Part shown: piece after piece, positions 30,171 through 39,009 of the stretch | Layout of the letters: every line of letters starts with the position of its first letter | Numbering within the stretch: position 1 is the stretch's first letter | From: RPQJ01 sp963754535 | GTDB taxonomy: Bacteria > Pseudomonadota > Gammaproteobacteria > Steroidobacterales > Steroidobacteraceae | Direction: 5' to 3' | Assembly (NCBI GenBank): GCA_963754535.1 | Contig: CAVWGG010000024.1 | Span: 62,001-126,000, forward strand | Length of the DNA stretch: 64,000 nucleotides | Position numbers and translations under genes: made by a program | Notes under the pieces: generated by a model | The model's input: the letters and a program-made list of their open reading frames with translations, nothing else | Told to the model about the DNA's origin: nothing | Database searches by the model: none

Positions 30171-30536
30171 TCAGGTGGAGAACGACGAACCGCACCCGCA
30201 GGTGGTCTGGGCGTTCGGATTGCGGATCACGAACTGCGCGCCTTCGAGGTCTTCGCGATAGTCGATTTCGGCGCCCGTCAGGTACTGGAAACTCATCGGG
30301 TCGACGAGCAGGCGCACACCCTGGTTCTCGACGCAAGTGTCACCGTCTTCCTCGTTCTCGTCGAACGTGAATCCGTACTGGAAACCGGAGCAGCCGCCGC
30401 CGGAGACGAAAACCCGCAGCTTGAGGTTGGGGTTGCCTTCCTCGCGGATCAGCTCGCTCACTTTGGCGGCGGCCGAGTCCGTGAAGACCAGCAGGGCGGC
30501 GTCGGCCGTCTCAATCAGCGCAGTGGCTTCTGTCAT
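30171..30536 (-). CDS. erpA: Iron-sulfur cluster insertion protein ErpA
   Basis: A 121-residue A-type carrier. The three conserved cysteines are in SGGGCSGFQYG and TTCGCGSSF, and the body matches ErpA (LLVDPMSFQYLTGAEIDY). ErpA hands [4Fe-4S] clusters to target proteins in the cytosol and is essential in many gammaproteobacteria. It is probably co-transcribed with the downstream ppx. Confidence 0.95.
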   Translation of the reverse strand: MTEATALIETADAALLVFTDSAAAKVSELIREEGNPNLKLRVFVSGGGCSGFQYGFTFDENEEDGDTCVENQGVRLLVDPMSFQYLTGAEIDYREDLEGAQFVIRNPNAQTTCGCGSSFST

Positions 30537-30603
30537 GGATGCTCCGGGCGTCGTCGCAGGCGGTCGAATCTGGGGGCGGATTTTAGCTTACCAACCCCCC
30601 GCC

Positions 30604-31326
30604 TCATAGCGCGGCGACCGGCTGGCCTGCGACTTTCCACGCGAATGCCTGCTGCACCGGCGAGCGCAGCTTGCTCGAATGCACCCGTACATCGGCCTCG
30701 AAGGGCTCGAAACCCTCCGGCAGGACGACAGTCTGCTCGATCGTCTGGAAATATCGAAACGAGAACGGCAGCTCTGCGCGCGGCTTGCCGAGCAGGTCGC
30801 CGACGGAAAAGCGCGCCGGCACATCGTCCTTGATGCCGATCAACGTGATCTGCGCGAGGCCAGCGACGATGCTTTCGTGCCGCATCGCCTGCACGAGCGT
30901 CAGTTTGAGCCGCACCTGGCGCGGTTCGTCGCCCGGCAGGACCTCGAAGCGCTGGATGCGCAGGCCCTGGATGCCGTCGACCGGGGAGACGATGCTGCGA
31001 TAGAACGCCAGGTCGTCGCTCTGACGCGCGAGCTGCGATTGCAGGTCGCCGAGCGTGGCCTCCACCTGCCCATACGCATCGCGGTCGAGTCGCCGCGCCA
31101 TCTCGAGCTCGCCCACCTTCGCATTCAGCCGCTTGTTGTCGAATTCGAGCTTTTCGACCTGGTCCTGGACCACCGCGCGCCTTTCGGCTTCTGCCGCCGC
31201 GTCGTGACCCGCGGAACGCTGGCCGAGTCCGTAACCGACCCACCCGGCCAGTACCGCAAGCAACGCGGAGGCGAGCGCGGCGACTGCCCAAGGGCGCCGA
31301 GGGTTGGGTACGCTGGCCCCGGTCAC
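30604..31326 (-). CDS. Membrane-anchored coiled-coil protein (DUF6776-like), function unknown
   Basis: A 240-residue protein with one N-terminal helix (VAALASALLAVLAGWVGYGL), a coiled coil of about 70 residues (VEKLEFDNKRLNAKVGELEM) and a C-terminal beta-rich domain of about 130 residues (RIQRFEVLPGDEPRQVRLKL). Proteins of this build lie near rppH or erpA in several gammaproteobacteria and have no assigned role. Its ATG overlaps the stop of rppH by four bases, so the two are translated together. Confidence 0.75.
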   Translation of the reverse strand: MTGASVPNPRRPWAVAALASALLAVLAGWVGYGLGQRSAGHDAAAEAERRAVVQDQVEKLEFDNKRLNAKVGELEMARRLDRDAYGQVEATLGDLQSQLARQSDDLAFYRSIVSPVDGIQGLRIQRFEVLPGDEPRQVRLKLTLVQAMRHESIVAGLAQITLIGIKDDVPARFSVGDLLGKPRAELPFSFRYFQTIEQTVVLPEGFEPFEADVRVHSSKLRSPVQQAFAWKVAGQPVAAL

Positions 31327-31973
31327 CGGTCCGAGCCTTCGGGCGCGCGTGCAATGGCCGGAGCCTCCGTCACGGTCGCGTCGCCCGCAGCCGCTTGAAT
31401 GACGCCCGTCCGCCGGCGACGGCGGGGCGACCGCGGGTGCGGCGCGCGCAGCATTTCGTCAGTCAGCCACTCAGGACGCGGCGGTGGCCCGGCGGTAAAG
31501 GCCTGCTCGCCCAGTTCCTGCAGCGCGCGCACGTAAACCGCACGCTTGAAATAGATGACTTCGCGCACGGGCGCCCAGTAATCGACCCAGCGTCCCTGGT
31601 CGAATTCGGGTTCGGCCGTTGCCTGGAAGTTGAACCGGGAGTCGTCGCTCAGCATTCGCAGCAGGAACCAGCGTTGCTTCTGGCCAATGCAGACCGGGTT
31701 GCCGCGATGGCGCACGTACTGCTGCGGCAACCGGTAACGGAGCCAGCGGTTGGTGCTGGCGACGAGCTCGACGTCGCTGTGTTCGAGGCCGATTTCTTCG
31801 TGCAGCTCGCGAAAAAGAGCATCTTCCGGCTGCTCGTTGCGCTGCACGCCGCCCTGTGGGAACTGCCAGCCACGGCCGTCCCGTCGCCCACCGAGGAACA
31901 GTTCCCCGCCATCCCGCATCAGGACGATGCCGACGTTGGCGCGAAATCCCTGGCTGTCGATGTAGTCGCTCAT
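31323..31973 (-). CDS. rppH: RNA 5'-pyrophosphohydrolase RppH
   Basis: A 216-residue Nudix hydrolase that removes pyrophosphate from 5' ends of mRNA and starts decay. The Nudix box runs GGVQRNEQPEDALF-RELHEEIGL, and the family's QGFRANVGIVLMR and GWQFPQGG segments precede it. The C-terminal 50 residues are a Pro/Arg-rich tail beyond the usual length of about 160. It is the first gene of a reverse unit with the DUF6776-like gene and is divergent from btuC. Confidence 0.95.
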   Translation of the reverse strand: MSDYIDSQGFRANVGIVLMRDGGELFLGGRRDGRGWQFPQGGVQRNEQPEDALFRELHEEIGLEHSDVELVASTNRWLRYRLPQQYVRHRGNPVCIGQKQRWFLLRMLSDDSRFNFQATAEPEFDQGRWVDYWAPVREVIYFKRAVYVRALQELGEQAFTAGPPPRPEWLTDEMLRAPHPRSPRRRRRTGVIQAAAGDATVTEAPAIARAPEGSDR

Positions 31974-32105
31974 GGCCTGCGTAAAGTCCGGTTGCGCTTG
32001 ATTTTTTCACATTGGCGGCGGCCGCACAAAAACATCACTCGGCCACAGCCCGGCTTGTGGCCCCGCCCCCGCTTCCCTAACCTTGCCCCAATTCGCGGGG
32101 GCCGC

Positions 32106-33083
32106 TTGCACAGACTTCCTCTCATTCCGGTGTTCGTCGCGCTCGGCGCCACGACTGCCCTGCTCCTGCTGCTGTCGCTGATGCTCGGCAGCGTGCACAT
32201 TGAGCCGGCGGCCGTGTGGCACGCCGTCTGGGGCTCGGAGTCCTCGCTGGCGCGGGACGTCGTCATGGACCTGCGCCTGCCGCGCGCCCTCACCGCTTTC
32301 GCCGTGGGTGGACTGCTGGGACTCGCGGGCGCCCTCCTGCAGGTGCTGCTGCGCAATCCGCTGGCGGATCCCTACGTACTGGGCGTTTCTGGCGGCGCAT
32401 CCGTCACGGCATTGCTGGCCCTGATGGCCGGCATGTCCGCTGTCATGGTCGATGCGGCGGCGGGGGCCGGGGCGCTGGCTGCATGCGCGCTGGTATTTGC
32501 GCTCGCGCAGGGCCGCGGCGGCTGGACACCGACTCGCCTGCTGCTGACGGGCGTGGTCGTCGCCGCCGGCGCAGGCTCCATCGTCAGCCTGCTGCTCGCG
32601 ATGAGTGACGACACGCGCCTGCGCGGCATGGTGTTCTGGCTGCTCGGCGACCTGACGCGTGGCGACCGCTGGGGCTGGCTGCTGACGTTGCTCGTCATCG
32701 CGACTGTTTTCTGCGTCGCGCTCGGCCGCCCGCTGAACGTGCTCGCGCGCGGGGAAACGATCGCCGCGACGGTCGGGCTCGACGTGCGGCGCGTGCGCAG
32801 CATCGTGTTCGTGCTGAGTTCGCTGCTCACCGGATGTGCCGTGAGCACGGCGGGCAGCATCGGCTTCGTCGGCCTGGTCACGCCGCACCTGGTGCGTCTA
32901 GCACTGGGCAATGACCAGCGCATCGTGCTGGCCGGCTCGGCGCTGCTCGGGGGCCTGGTGCTGATGACCGCCGACCTGGCCTCGCGCCTGCTGCTCGCGC
33001 CGAGGCAGTTGCCGGTGGGCGCACTCACCGCGCTCGTCGGCGTGCCGATCTTCCTGCTGCTGATGCTGCGCCAGCGCAACTAG
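32106..33083 (+). CDS. btuC: Cobalamin ABC transporter permease BtuC (FecCD family)
   Basis: A permease of about 325 residues with roughly ten helices. FecCD motifs are clear: RLPRALTAFAVGGLLGLAGA, RNPLADPYVLGVSGGAS and GSIGFVGLVTPHLVRL. It should import B12 with BtuD and BtuF; specificity is inferred from the btuD, btuB and btuF genes found in the next 10 kb. There is no ATG; TTG at 32106 behind GGGGG fits best, GTG at 32130 is possible. No riboswitch is visible before it. It stands alone, convergent with the GGDEF gene (ends overlap by four bases). Confidence 0.87.
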   Translation: MHRLPLIPVFVALGATTALLLLLSLMLGSVHIEPAAVWHAVWGSESSLARDVVMDLRLPRALTAFAVGGLLGLAGALLQVLLRNPLADPYVLGVSGGASVTALLALMAGMSAVMVDAAAGAGALAACALVFALAQGRGGWTPTRLLLTGVVVAAGAGSIVSLLLAMSDDTRLRGMVFWLLGDLTRGDRWGWLLTLLVIATVFCVALGRPLNVLARGETIAATVGLDVRRVRSIVFVLSSLLTGCAVSTAGSIGFVGLVTPHLVRLALGNDQRIVLAGSALLGGLVLMTADLASRLLLAPRQLPVGALTALVGVPIFLLLMLRQRN

Positions 33084-34114
33084 CTCGCAGCGTAGCGATC
33101 GCCGCCGGCGCGCTTCGCCTGGTGCAACGCCGAATGAGCGCGCGACAACCACTCATCGGCGGTCGCCTTGCGATCCGTCGCAGCCACGAGCCCCGCCGGA
33201 TCGAGCCCGGCGATGCCGATCGAGACCGTCATCACTTCCCGCACCCCGGGCGCGGCGGCCATCGGCGCTGTCCGCACGGCGGCCAGGATGCGTTCGGCCA
33301 GCCGCGTCGCGGACTGCGGTGACGTCGCAGGCAGCAAGGCGGCGAATTCATCTTCGCCGATGTGCGCGAAGGAGTCGCTCGCCCGCACCTGCGCCTCGAT
33401 GACGCTGCCGACTTCCAGCAGCGCCGCGTCGCCCGCCGCGACGCCGCGCTTTTCGTTCAGGCTGCCGAGGCCATCGATATCGATCACGATGCAGGTGGCC
33501 GGCTCCGTGTAACGAACACAGGCAGCGACCTGCTCCCGCACACGCGAAAGAAAGTAATGCCGGCTGTTCCAGCCCGTCAGCGGATCCATGACGCCGGCAC
33601 GCAGCAACCGTGCGCGCTGCAACTGCCTTTCGGCGCTGGCCAATGCCTGCGCCCCGATGTGAGCAAGCCACATGGAGTCGAGCGTACCGAGCGCAACCGG
33701 GCCGGTCTGGCCGCCAATGTTGTAGACGCCCGTGAGTCCGCCACTGCTGCGCGGCAGCGGCAACAAGACAAGGTGCGTGCAGCCAGCCTCTGCCGCGAAC
33801 AGCAGCCCGTGATCGGCAGGATGGTACGACCCCGACCAGGGCGCGTGCAGCGTGCCATATCCTGGCGCGACTCCCGCCAGGCTGTCGACGAATCTCAGCC
33901 CGGGCCAGGTATCGGGCCGCTTGCCGTCACCCGCGGCCAGCCGCCGGAGTTCGTGCCTGGGATCGAGCAGGAGCAACACGCCGGCAAGCGATTCACCGTC
34001 GGCAGCAGGCGGCTGCGCGAGCCCGACCGCGAGCTGGTCGAGCGTGCGCACGGCCATCAGGCCGTTCGACCAGGCCAGCACCTGCTGCTGCAACACGCTG
34101 GCGCGGTCGCTCAT
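33080..34114 (-). CDS. GGDEF-domain protein with N-terminal GAF-like sensor region
   Basis: A 344-residue cytosolic protein. Residues 1-165 look like a divergent GAF/DUF484-type sensor region; residues 175-344 are a GGDEF domain (DPLTGWNSRHYFLSRV, IDIDGLGSLNEKRGVAAGD). The signature reads GEDEF instead of GGDEF; the second glycine is replaced by glutamate. Diguanylate cyclase activity is therefore uncertain, and it may bind GTP or c-di-GMP as a regulator. It lies three bases downstream of tyrA on the same strand. Confidence 0.85.
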   Translation of the reverse strand: MSDRASVLQQQVLAWSNGLMAVRTLDQLAVGLAQPPAADGESLAGVLLLLDPRHELRRLAAGDGKRPDTWPGLRFVDSLAGVAPGYGTLHAPWSGSYHPADHGLLFAAEAGCTHLVLLPLPRSSGGLTGVYNIGGQTGPVALGTLDSMWLAHIGAQALASAERQLQRARLLRAGVMDPLTGWNSRHYFLSRVREQVAACVRYTEPATCIVIDIDGLGSLNEKRGVAAGDAALLEVGSVIEAQVRASDSFAHIGEDEFAALLPATSPQSATRLAERILAAVRTAPMAAAPGVREVMTVSIGIAGLDPAGLVAATDRKATADEWLSRAHSALHQAKRAGGDRYAAS

Positions 34115-34117
34115 CGC

Positions 34118-35233
34118 TCAGCGACTCGCCTCGTCGCGCGCGGCCTGCCGCACGCGGAGGTATTCGTTGCCCTGCTTCATCATGGCGACGAAGGAGTCCG
34201 CGTCGCCCTCGTGGACCGCGCGGCACAGGCGATTTACTGCGGCCTGCAAGGCGTTCAGCGACTCGACGCCGTAGTCATTCAGGCTCTGGATCTCGTAATA
34301 CAGGTCGGGGTTTTCGGCAGCGACGCGCGTCGCGACGTCGAGCTGCGCGTCGAACGTCGTGCTCGACATGCGCGCCAGCCGCGGCGCGGCTTCACCGCTC
34401 TCTGCGAGCGCCGTGAAGAAAGCGATGTTGAGCGCGTGCGAGAGGCCGAGCACGAAGGCGATCAGGCGATCGTGTTCGTCGAGCCCCATCACGACGAGAT
34501 CAGCCATCGTCGAACCGAACAGGGCGCGCGCCTCCGCGAGCGCTGCCGCATCGCCGAGGTCGATGAAGATCACGTGGCGACCCGACAGCAGCTCGGTGTC
34601 CGGGCCGAACATCGGGTGCACCGACGTCACGTGACAACCGGCGGCGCGGAGCTTCTCGAGGCCCGAGCGCAGCGGCGTCTTGAGCGAACCGATGTCGAAC
34701 ACGATGCCGCGCGGACGCCGCTCGGCCAGTCCGGCCAGCACGTCGTTCGCGATGCGGATCGGCGTCGCCACGACGATGAGATCATGATGCAGGTCGGACG
34801 ACTTCCAGTCGGCGACGTACTCGTACCCGGCCACTTCGCCTGAAGGGTCGGCGACGGTCACGGCAAAGCCCTGTGCCGCCAGGAAATCGGCCACCCAGTG
34901 ACCCATCTTGCCGCGCCCGCCGATCACCAGCGCGCTGCGCCCGGAGCCCCGGCCCTGTGACGCCACCCGCGCCTGTTCCTGCGTGGTGAGCGACCCGCGG
35001 ATCAGCGACTGCAGCAGCGATTCCGCCAGCGCTGGCGACACGCCGAGCGCCTCGGCATCCCGACGCGCCTTCAGCAGCACCTCGCGTTCGCGACGGAAAT
35101 CGCGGGTCGGCTGGCCGGACGAGCGCTTGACCTCGGCAATCTGCCTGCCGAGCGTCTGCCGCTCGGCGACCAGCTGCAGCAGTTCATGGTCGATGACGTC
35201 GAGCCGGGCGCGGAGTTCTTCGAGGGATTTCAT
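34118..35233 (-). CDS. tyrA: Bifunctional chorismate mutase / prephenate dehydrogenase (T-protein)
   Basis: A 371-residue enzyme for tyrosine synthesis. Residues 1-90 are an AroQ-type chorismate mutase domain (LEELRARLDVIDHELLQLVA, DFRREREVLLKARRDAEALG); residues 97-371 the NAD-dependent prephenate dehydrogenase domain with the dinucleotide motif VIGGRGKMGHWVADFL and VTSVHPMFGPD. Length and order match the enterobacterial T-protein. It probably shares a transcript with the GGDEF gene downstream. No pheA or aro gene is nearby. Confidence 0.95.
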   Translation of the reverse strand: MKSLEELRARLDVIDHELLQLVAERQTLGRQIAEVKRSSGQPTRDFRREREVLLKARRDAEALGVSPALAESLLQSLIRGSLTTQEQARVASQGRGSGRSALVIGGRGKMGHWVADFLAAQGFAVTVADPSGEVAGYEYVADWKSSDLHHDLIVVATPIRIANDVLAGLAERRPRGIVFDIGSLKTPLRSGLEKLRAAGCHVTSVHPMFGPDTELLSGRHVIFIDLGDAAALAEARALFGSTMADLVVMGLDEHDRLIAFVLGLSHALNIAFFTALAESGEAAPRLARMSSTTFDAQLDVATRVAAENPDLYYEIQSLNDYGVESLNALQAAVNRLCRAVHEGDADSFVAMMKQGNEYLRVRQAARDEASR

Positions 35234-35338
35234 GCTTCACGGCCTTGTGGACGATTCCCTTTTACCGGTCTGGCGCCTGGCGCTGCAAGAGATCGCACAG
35301 GCACTGGGGCATAATCCCGATTCCACGCTCGCTGGACG

Positions 35339-35992
35339 ATGCCGACGATGTCTCATTCCGGAACGCTGCCTTCCACCCTGCCCCAGGATCCGCTGCCCAT
35401 CTTCGAGGGCTGGTACCGCGAGGCCCGCGCAAAGAAGGTGCAACCGAACCCGGACTCGATGGTGCTCGCGTCCGCCACGCCGGACGGCATGCCTTCGGCG
35501 CGCGTCGTGTTGTGCAAGAAGGTCGTCGCGGACCCGGGTTACGTCGTCTTTTTCACCAACTACGACAGCCGCAAGGGCCGCGAACTCGCGGCGAATCCAC
35601 GCGTGGCCGGCGTGCTGCACTGGGACTCACTGAGCCGGCAGGTCCGGATCGAGGGCCGCGTCGTGTTCTGTCCACCCGCGGAAAGCGACGAGTATTTCTC
35701 CTCGCGTGCGATCGACAGCCGCATCGGCGCGTGGGCCAGCCTGCAGAGCCAGCCGCTGGATTCGCGCGGAACGTTGTTGAAGCGCGTCGCGATCGAAGCC
35801 GCTCGTCATGGCACGGCGCCGGCGCGTCCGCCGCACTGGGGCGGATATCACTTCTGGCTCGAGGCCGTCGAACTGTGGTGCGAAGGCGCTTTTCGCGTGC
35901 ATGACCGTGCACGCTGGACCCGCTCGCTGGAGCCCGTCGGCGACAATGCCTTCACGCCCGGGCCGTGGCAGGCCACGCGTCTCTATCCCTGA
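35339..35992 (+). CDS. pdxH: Pyridoxamine 5'-phosphate oxidase PdxH
   Basis: A 217-residue FMN enzyme that makes pyridoxal phosphate from PNP or PMP. Family motifs: MVLASATPDGMPSARVVLCK, FFTNYDSRKGRELAANP and, at the C-terminus, FWLEAVELWCEGAFRVHDR ending in the conserved RLYP. Starts at 35339 and 35348 are both possible. It seems to lead a forward unit with the zincin and btuD genes (gap 27 bases, then an overlap). Confidence 0.95.
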   Translation: MPTMSHSGTLPSTLPQDPLPIFEGWYREARAKKVQPNPDSMVLASATPDGMPSARVVLCKKVVADPGYVVFFTNYDSRKGRELAANPRVAGVLHWDSLSRQVRIEGRVVFCPPAESDEYFSSRAIDSRIGAWASLQSQPLDSRGTLLKRVAIEAARHGTAPARPPHWGGYHFWLEAVELWCEGAFRVHDRARWTRSLEPVGDNAFTPGPWQATRLYP

Positions 35993-36019
35993 TCCCGGCC
36001 ACGCCAGGACCCATTCACC

Positions 36020-36808
36020 TTGGCGACGCGCACCTTCCTTGGCACGTTGCGGCTCGCGATCCTGGTCGCGATCCTGCTGTTCGTCGCGCTCGGCGCATGG
36101 CTCGACCGTTCGCGCAGCCGTGACTGGAACGACACGCTGCGCGTCACGGTGTACCCGCTCGACGCATCGACGGACGCGGGTGTCCGCGCTTACATCGCCG
36201 CGTTGCAGGCCGAGGATTTCGCCGACGTGGAATCATTCTTCATCGACGAAGCGTCAGGTTACGACGTCGCGCTCGAGCAGCCCGTCCGGGTCCGCGTCTC
36301 GCACGCCGCGAAGGCGCTGCCACCGGCATTGCCGGAGCGGCCCGGGCCGCTCACGATTGCGCTATGGAGCCTGCGCCTGCGCTATTTCGCTGCCCATACC
36401 GCGTGGAACGACCCCTTGCCGACCCCCGACATCCAGGTTTTCGCGCTGTACTCCCCGCTTGCGTCCGGATCGACGGCGATGCCGGATTCGGTCGGACTCA
36501 GCAAGGGGCTCATCGCGGTGACGCACCTCTATGGCGACGCCAAAGCGGTTGGCAGCAACCAGGTGGTGCTGGTACACGAGGTGCTGCATACCCTCGGCGC
36601 CACCGATAAGTACGATTTAGCGACCGGACAGCCGCTCGTTCCCGCCGGACTCGGCGAGCCGGATCGTCAGCCGCTGTACCCGCAGCCCTTCGGCGAAATC
36701 ATGGCCGGCCGCATCGCGACCAGTGCGCGGGACGCGGTCATTGCCGACGGCCTCGAGCAGATGCTGGTCGGACCGGCGACGGCGCTCGAGATCGGGTGGA
36801 CGCGGTGA
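36020..36808 (+). CDS. Membrane-anchored putative zinc metalloprotease (HExxHxxGxxD)
   Basis: A 262-residue protein of no family I can name. It has one N-terminal helix (LRLAILVAILLFVALGAWL), a periplasmic body, and near residue 190 the sequence HEVLHTLGATDKYD, which fits the zinc motif HExxHxxGxxD used by snapalysin-type metzincins. The start is a TTG at 36020 with AGGA ten bases upstream. Its stop overlaps the GTG start of btuD (GTGA), so both are translated together. A link of this protein to cobalamin uptake is suggested only by that overlap. Confidence 0.7.
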   Translation: MATRTFLGTLRLAILVAILLFVALGAWLDRSRSRDWNDTLRVTVYPLDASTDAGVRAYIAALQAEDFADVESFFIDEASGYDVALEQPVRVRVSHAAKALPPALPERPGPLTIALWSLRLRYFAAHTAWNDPLPTPDIQVFALYSPLASGSTAMPDSVGLSKGLIAVTHLYGDAKAVGSNQVVLVHEVLHTLGATDKYDLATGQPLVPAGLGEPDRQPLYPQPFGEIMAGRIATSARDAVIADGLEQMLVGPATALEIGWTR

Positions 36809-37578
36809 CCTCTCAATCCGCCCTGGCTTGCGTCGCAGTCACCGTCGAAGTGCCAGGCCGCACACTCGTGCGCGACCTTACGCTCGACGTGCCGGCCGGC
36901 AAGTTGCTGGTCGTGCTGGGACGCAACGGCTCGGGCAAGAGCTCCACGCTGCACACGCTCGCGGGACTGCGCCCACCCGCTCGCGGCGAAGTCCTGATCG
37001 CCGGACGTCCGATCCACTCCTGGCCGCGGCGCGAACTTGCACGCACGCTGGGATTGTTGCCGCAGCTCGTCGACGACCCGTTTCCGGCAACGGCGCTCGA
37101 GGCCGTGCTCGTCGGTCGTCACCCGCACCTCGATTTCTGGGCCTGGGAAAGCACGGAAGACCGCGCGGCCGCACAGCGTGCGCTGGCGTCGGTCGATCTC
37201 GCCGGCCTCGAGGATCGCGACATCGCGACACTGTCGGGCGGTGAGCGGCGGCGACTGTCGATTGCGACGATCCTCGCGCAGGACCCGGCCGTCTTTCTGC
37301 TCGACGAACCGATTCACCAATTGGATCCACAACACCAGCTCGACGTGCTGCGGACCTTCCGCCGGCTCGCGGACGCAGGCCGGACGGTCGTCGTCAGCCT
37401 GCACGACATCGGGCTTGCCGCACGCTTTGCCGATTCGGCGCTGCTGTTGTTCGGCGATGGCCGCTGGCACTGCGGCCCTTGCGACGAGGCGCTCAACGAG
37501 CACTCGATCGGCGAGCTCTACGGCGTCGCCGTGCGCGAATTGCGCTGGGAACACGGCCGGACGTTCGTCGCCGCCTAG
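36805..37578 (+). CDS. btuD: Cobalamin ABC transporter ATP-binding protein BtuD
   Basis: An ATPase of 257 residues of the FecE/BtuD group. Walker A GRNGSGKSS, signature LSGGERRR, Walker B AVFLLDEPIHQLDPQHQL and the switch histidine in VVSLHDIGLAARF are present. The D-loop region has DEPIHQLD where DEPTNHLD or DEPTSHLD is usual. The GTG at 36805 overlaps the stop of the preceding gene; GTG at 36796 is an alternative. Its permease partner btuC is 3.7 kb away in the window, and btuF 5 kb downstream on the other strand. Confidence 0.88.
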   Translation: MTSQSALACVAVTVEVPGRTLVRDLTLDVPAGKLLVVLGRNGSGKSSTLHTLAGLRPPARGEVLIAGRPIHSWPRRELARTLGLLPQLVDDPFPATALEAVLVGRHPHLDFWAWESTEDRAAAQRALASVDLAGLEDRDIATLSGGERRRLSIATILAQDPAVFLLDEPIHQLDPQHQLDVLRTFRRLADAGRTVVVSLHDIGLAARFADSALLLFGDGRWHCGPCDEALNEHSIGELYGVAVRELRWEHGRTFVAA

Positions 37579-37588
37579 CCTCGCGTCG

Positions 37589-37921
37589 TCAATGGGCGAC
37601 CGACTTCGAGAAGACGTTGAGCACGGCGACACCGGCGATGATCAGGCCAAGGCCCAGGATCGCCGCGGCGTCGAGTGCCTGCCCGTACCACAACCATGCG
37701 ACCAGGGTGATGAGCACGATGCCAACGCCGGACCAGATTGCGTACGTGACGCCGACTGGTATCGACTGCAGCGTGAGCGACAGGAAATAGAACGCGATGC
37801 CGTAGCCGATCACGACCACGGCCGACGGGCCCGGGCGGGAAAACCCAGCCGAGGCTTTCAACGCCGAGGTTGCGATCACCTCGGCGACGATCGCAAGGCC
37901 CAGGTAAGTCCACGCCCGCAT
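37589..37921 (-). CDS. Small multidrug resistance (SMR) family efflux protein
   Basis: A 110-residue protein with four helices. The conserved membrane glutamate is in LAIVAEVIATSALK, followed by VVVIGYGIAFYFLSLTLQSI and the family segment PVGVTYAIWSGVGIVLI. It resembles EmrE/QacE more than SugE. Such proteins work as antiparallel dimers and export cationic compounds by proton exchange. It lies 30 bases downstream of the NmrA-like gene and may share its transcript. Confidence 0.92.
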   Translation of the reverse strand: MRAWTYLGLAIVAEVIATSALKASAGFSRPGPSAVVVIGYGIAFYFLSLTLQSIPVGVTYAIWSGVGIVLITLVAWLWYGQALDAAAILGLGLIIAGVAVLNVFSKSVAH

Positions 37922-37951
37922 CAGGAGGCCCGCCTGCGTCTTCAGATTCGG

Positions 37952-38899
37952 TCAGGTGAGCGGAATTTCGCGGCCGTGCGCCACGAGCCAGTCCGCAAAA
38001 CCCTGCAGCTGCGGGTTGATCGAGCGCGTGAATTCGACGCTGCGCGCGCGGCAGAATTCGGCGCTGAAGTCGTGATTGAACTGGAACATGTTGCCGAGGT
38101 CCTCCGCGCCCGGGAAACCCAGGCCGCGATAGACGTCGAACGGCACGTCCTGGTGCAGGACCTCGCGGCCGAGCGCGCGAGTGAGCCCGGCGGCCATCTG
38201 TGCGCCGGTGAGGTGTCCACCCGCGATACCCACCGTGCGGCCCACGAACTCGCTGCCGCGCTTGAAGATTGCATGCGCACAACGGCCGATGTCCTCGGCC
38301 GCGATTCCGGGCAACGGCCTGTCGCCCATCGGCAGTGCGAAGTGCAGCTTGCCGTCGGGACCGGTCCTGGGGCCCATGCCGAAGTGGATCAGGTTGTCCC
38401 AGTAGAACGAGGTCAGCAGGCAGGTCGTCGGCACGCCTGTCGCACGGAAGTAGTCGTCCGCTTCGCCCTTCACGTCGAAGTGCGGCACCTTGTACTTGCC
38501 CATGAGCGTGGGCATGCGCGGGTCATCGAGTTTGACCCAGCGTCGCGTGTCCTCGAGCGTGGACCAGATCACGTGCTGCAGGCCCGCCTGTTTCGCGGCA
38601 TCGGCCATCGCATGCGCTTCCGCCCGCTCCTGGTCCGGCGAAAAGTGATTCCAGAAGAACGTCACGCAATACGCGCCATGGGCGCCTGCGAACGCCCGCG
38701 CCACGGCCGCCTTGTCGGCGATGTCAGCTGCGACGACTTCAGCGCCGGCCGCCGCCAATGCACGCGCCTTCGGCGAACCTGGATCGCGCGTGATGGCGCG
38801 CACGGCGAATTCGCCGTTCGGATCCGCCAGGATCGACCGCACGAGCCCGCCGCCCTGCGCGCCCGTCGCGCCCGCCACCGCGATGATTTTTTTCGTCAT
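37952..38899 (-). CDS. NmrA-like NAD(P)-binding Rossmann-fold protein
   Basis: A 315-residue short-chain dehydrogenase relative. The start at 38899 follows GGAGGAATTC; an in-frame ATG at 38959 has no such site. The dinucleotide motif is AVAGATGAQGGGLVRSIL. The rest matches NmrA/HSCARG proteins (VTFFWNHFSPDQERAEAHAM, STLEDTRRWVKL), which mostly sense the NADP(H) state and may not be true enzymes. Divergent from the btuB leader. Confidence 0.87.
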   Translation of the reverse strand: MTKKIIAVAGATGAQGGGLVRSILADPNGEFAVRAITRDPGSPKARALAAAGAEVVAADIADKAAVARAFAGAHGAYCVTFFWNHFSPDQERAEAHAMADAAKQAGLQHVIWSTLEDTRRWVKLDDPRMPTLMGKYKVPHFDVKGEADDYFRATGVPTTCLLTSFYWDNLIHFGMGPRTGPDGKLHFALPMGDRPLPGIAAEDIGRCAHAIFKRGSEFVGRTVGIAGGHLTGAQMAAGLTRALGREVLHQDVPFDVYRGLGFPGAEDLGNMFQFNHDFSAEFCRARSVEFTRSINPQLQGFADWLVAHGREIPLT

Positions 38900-38974
38900 C
38901 TTGAATTCCTCCGTGTGCTGCGTGACCTGGATGGCATGGATGCCGCTGCAGGGCGCCATGGTACCGCGCCTTTC

Positions 38975-39003
38975 TTGACATCACCCCCCGCCTTGCCTAC
39001 CGT
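38975..39003 (+). promoter_or_regulatory. Promoter for the riboswitch-btuB transcript
   Basis: TTGACA (38975-38980), a 17-base spacer and TACCGT (38998-39003). The -35 is perfect, the -10 keeps only the TA and final T. Its position, just ahead of the cobalamin riboswitch, supports it. Confidence 0.6.
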
Positions 39004-39009
39004 GCGACC

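Noticed and set aside
31974..32105. A second cobalamin riboswitch before btuC
   Set aside because: Only about 130 bases are available and none of the conserved riboswitch segments seen at 39049-39202 occurs there.
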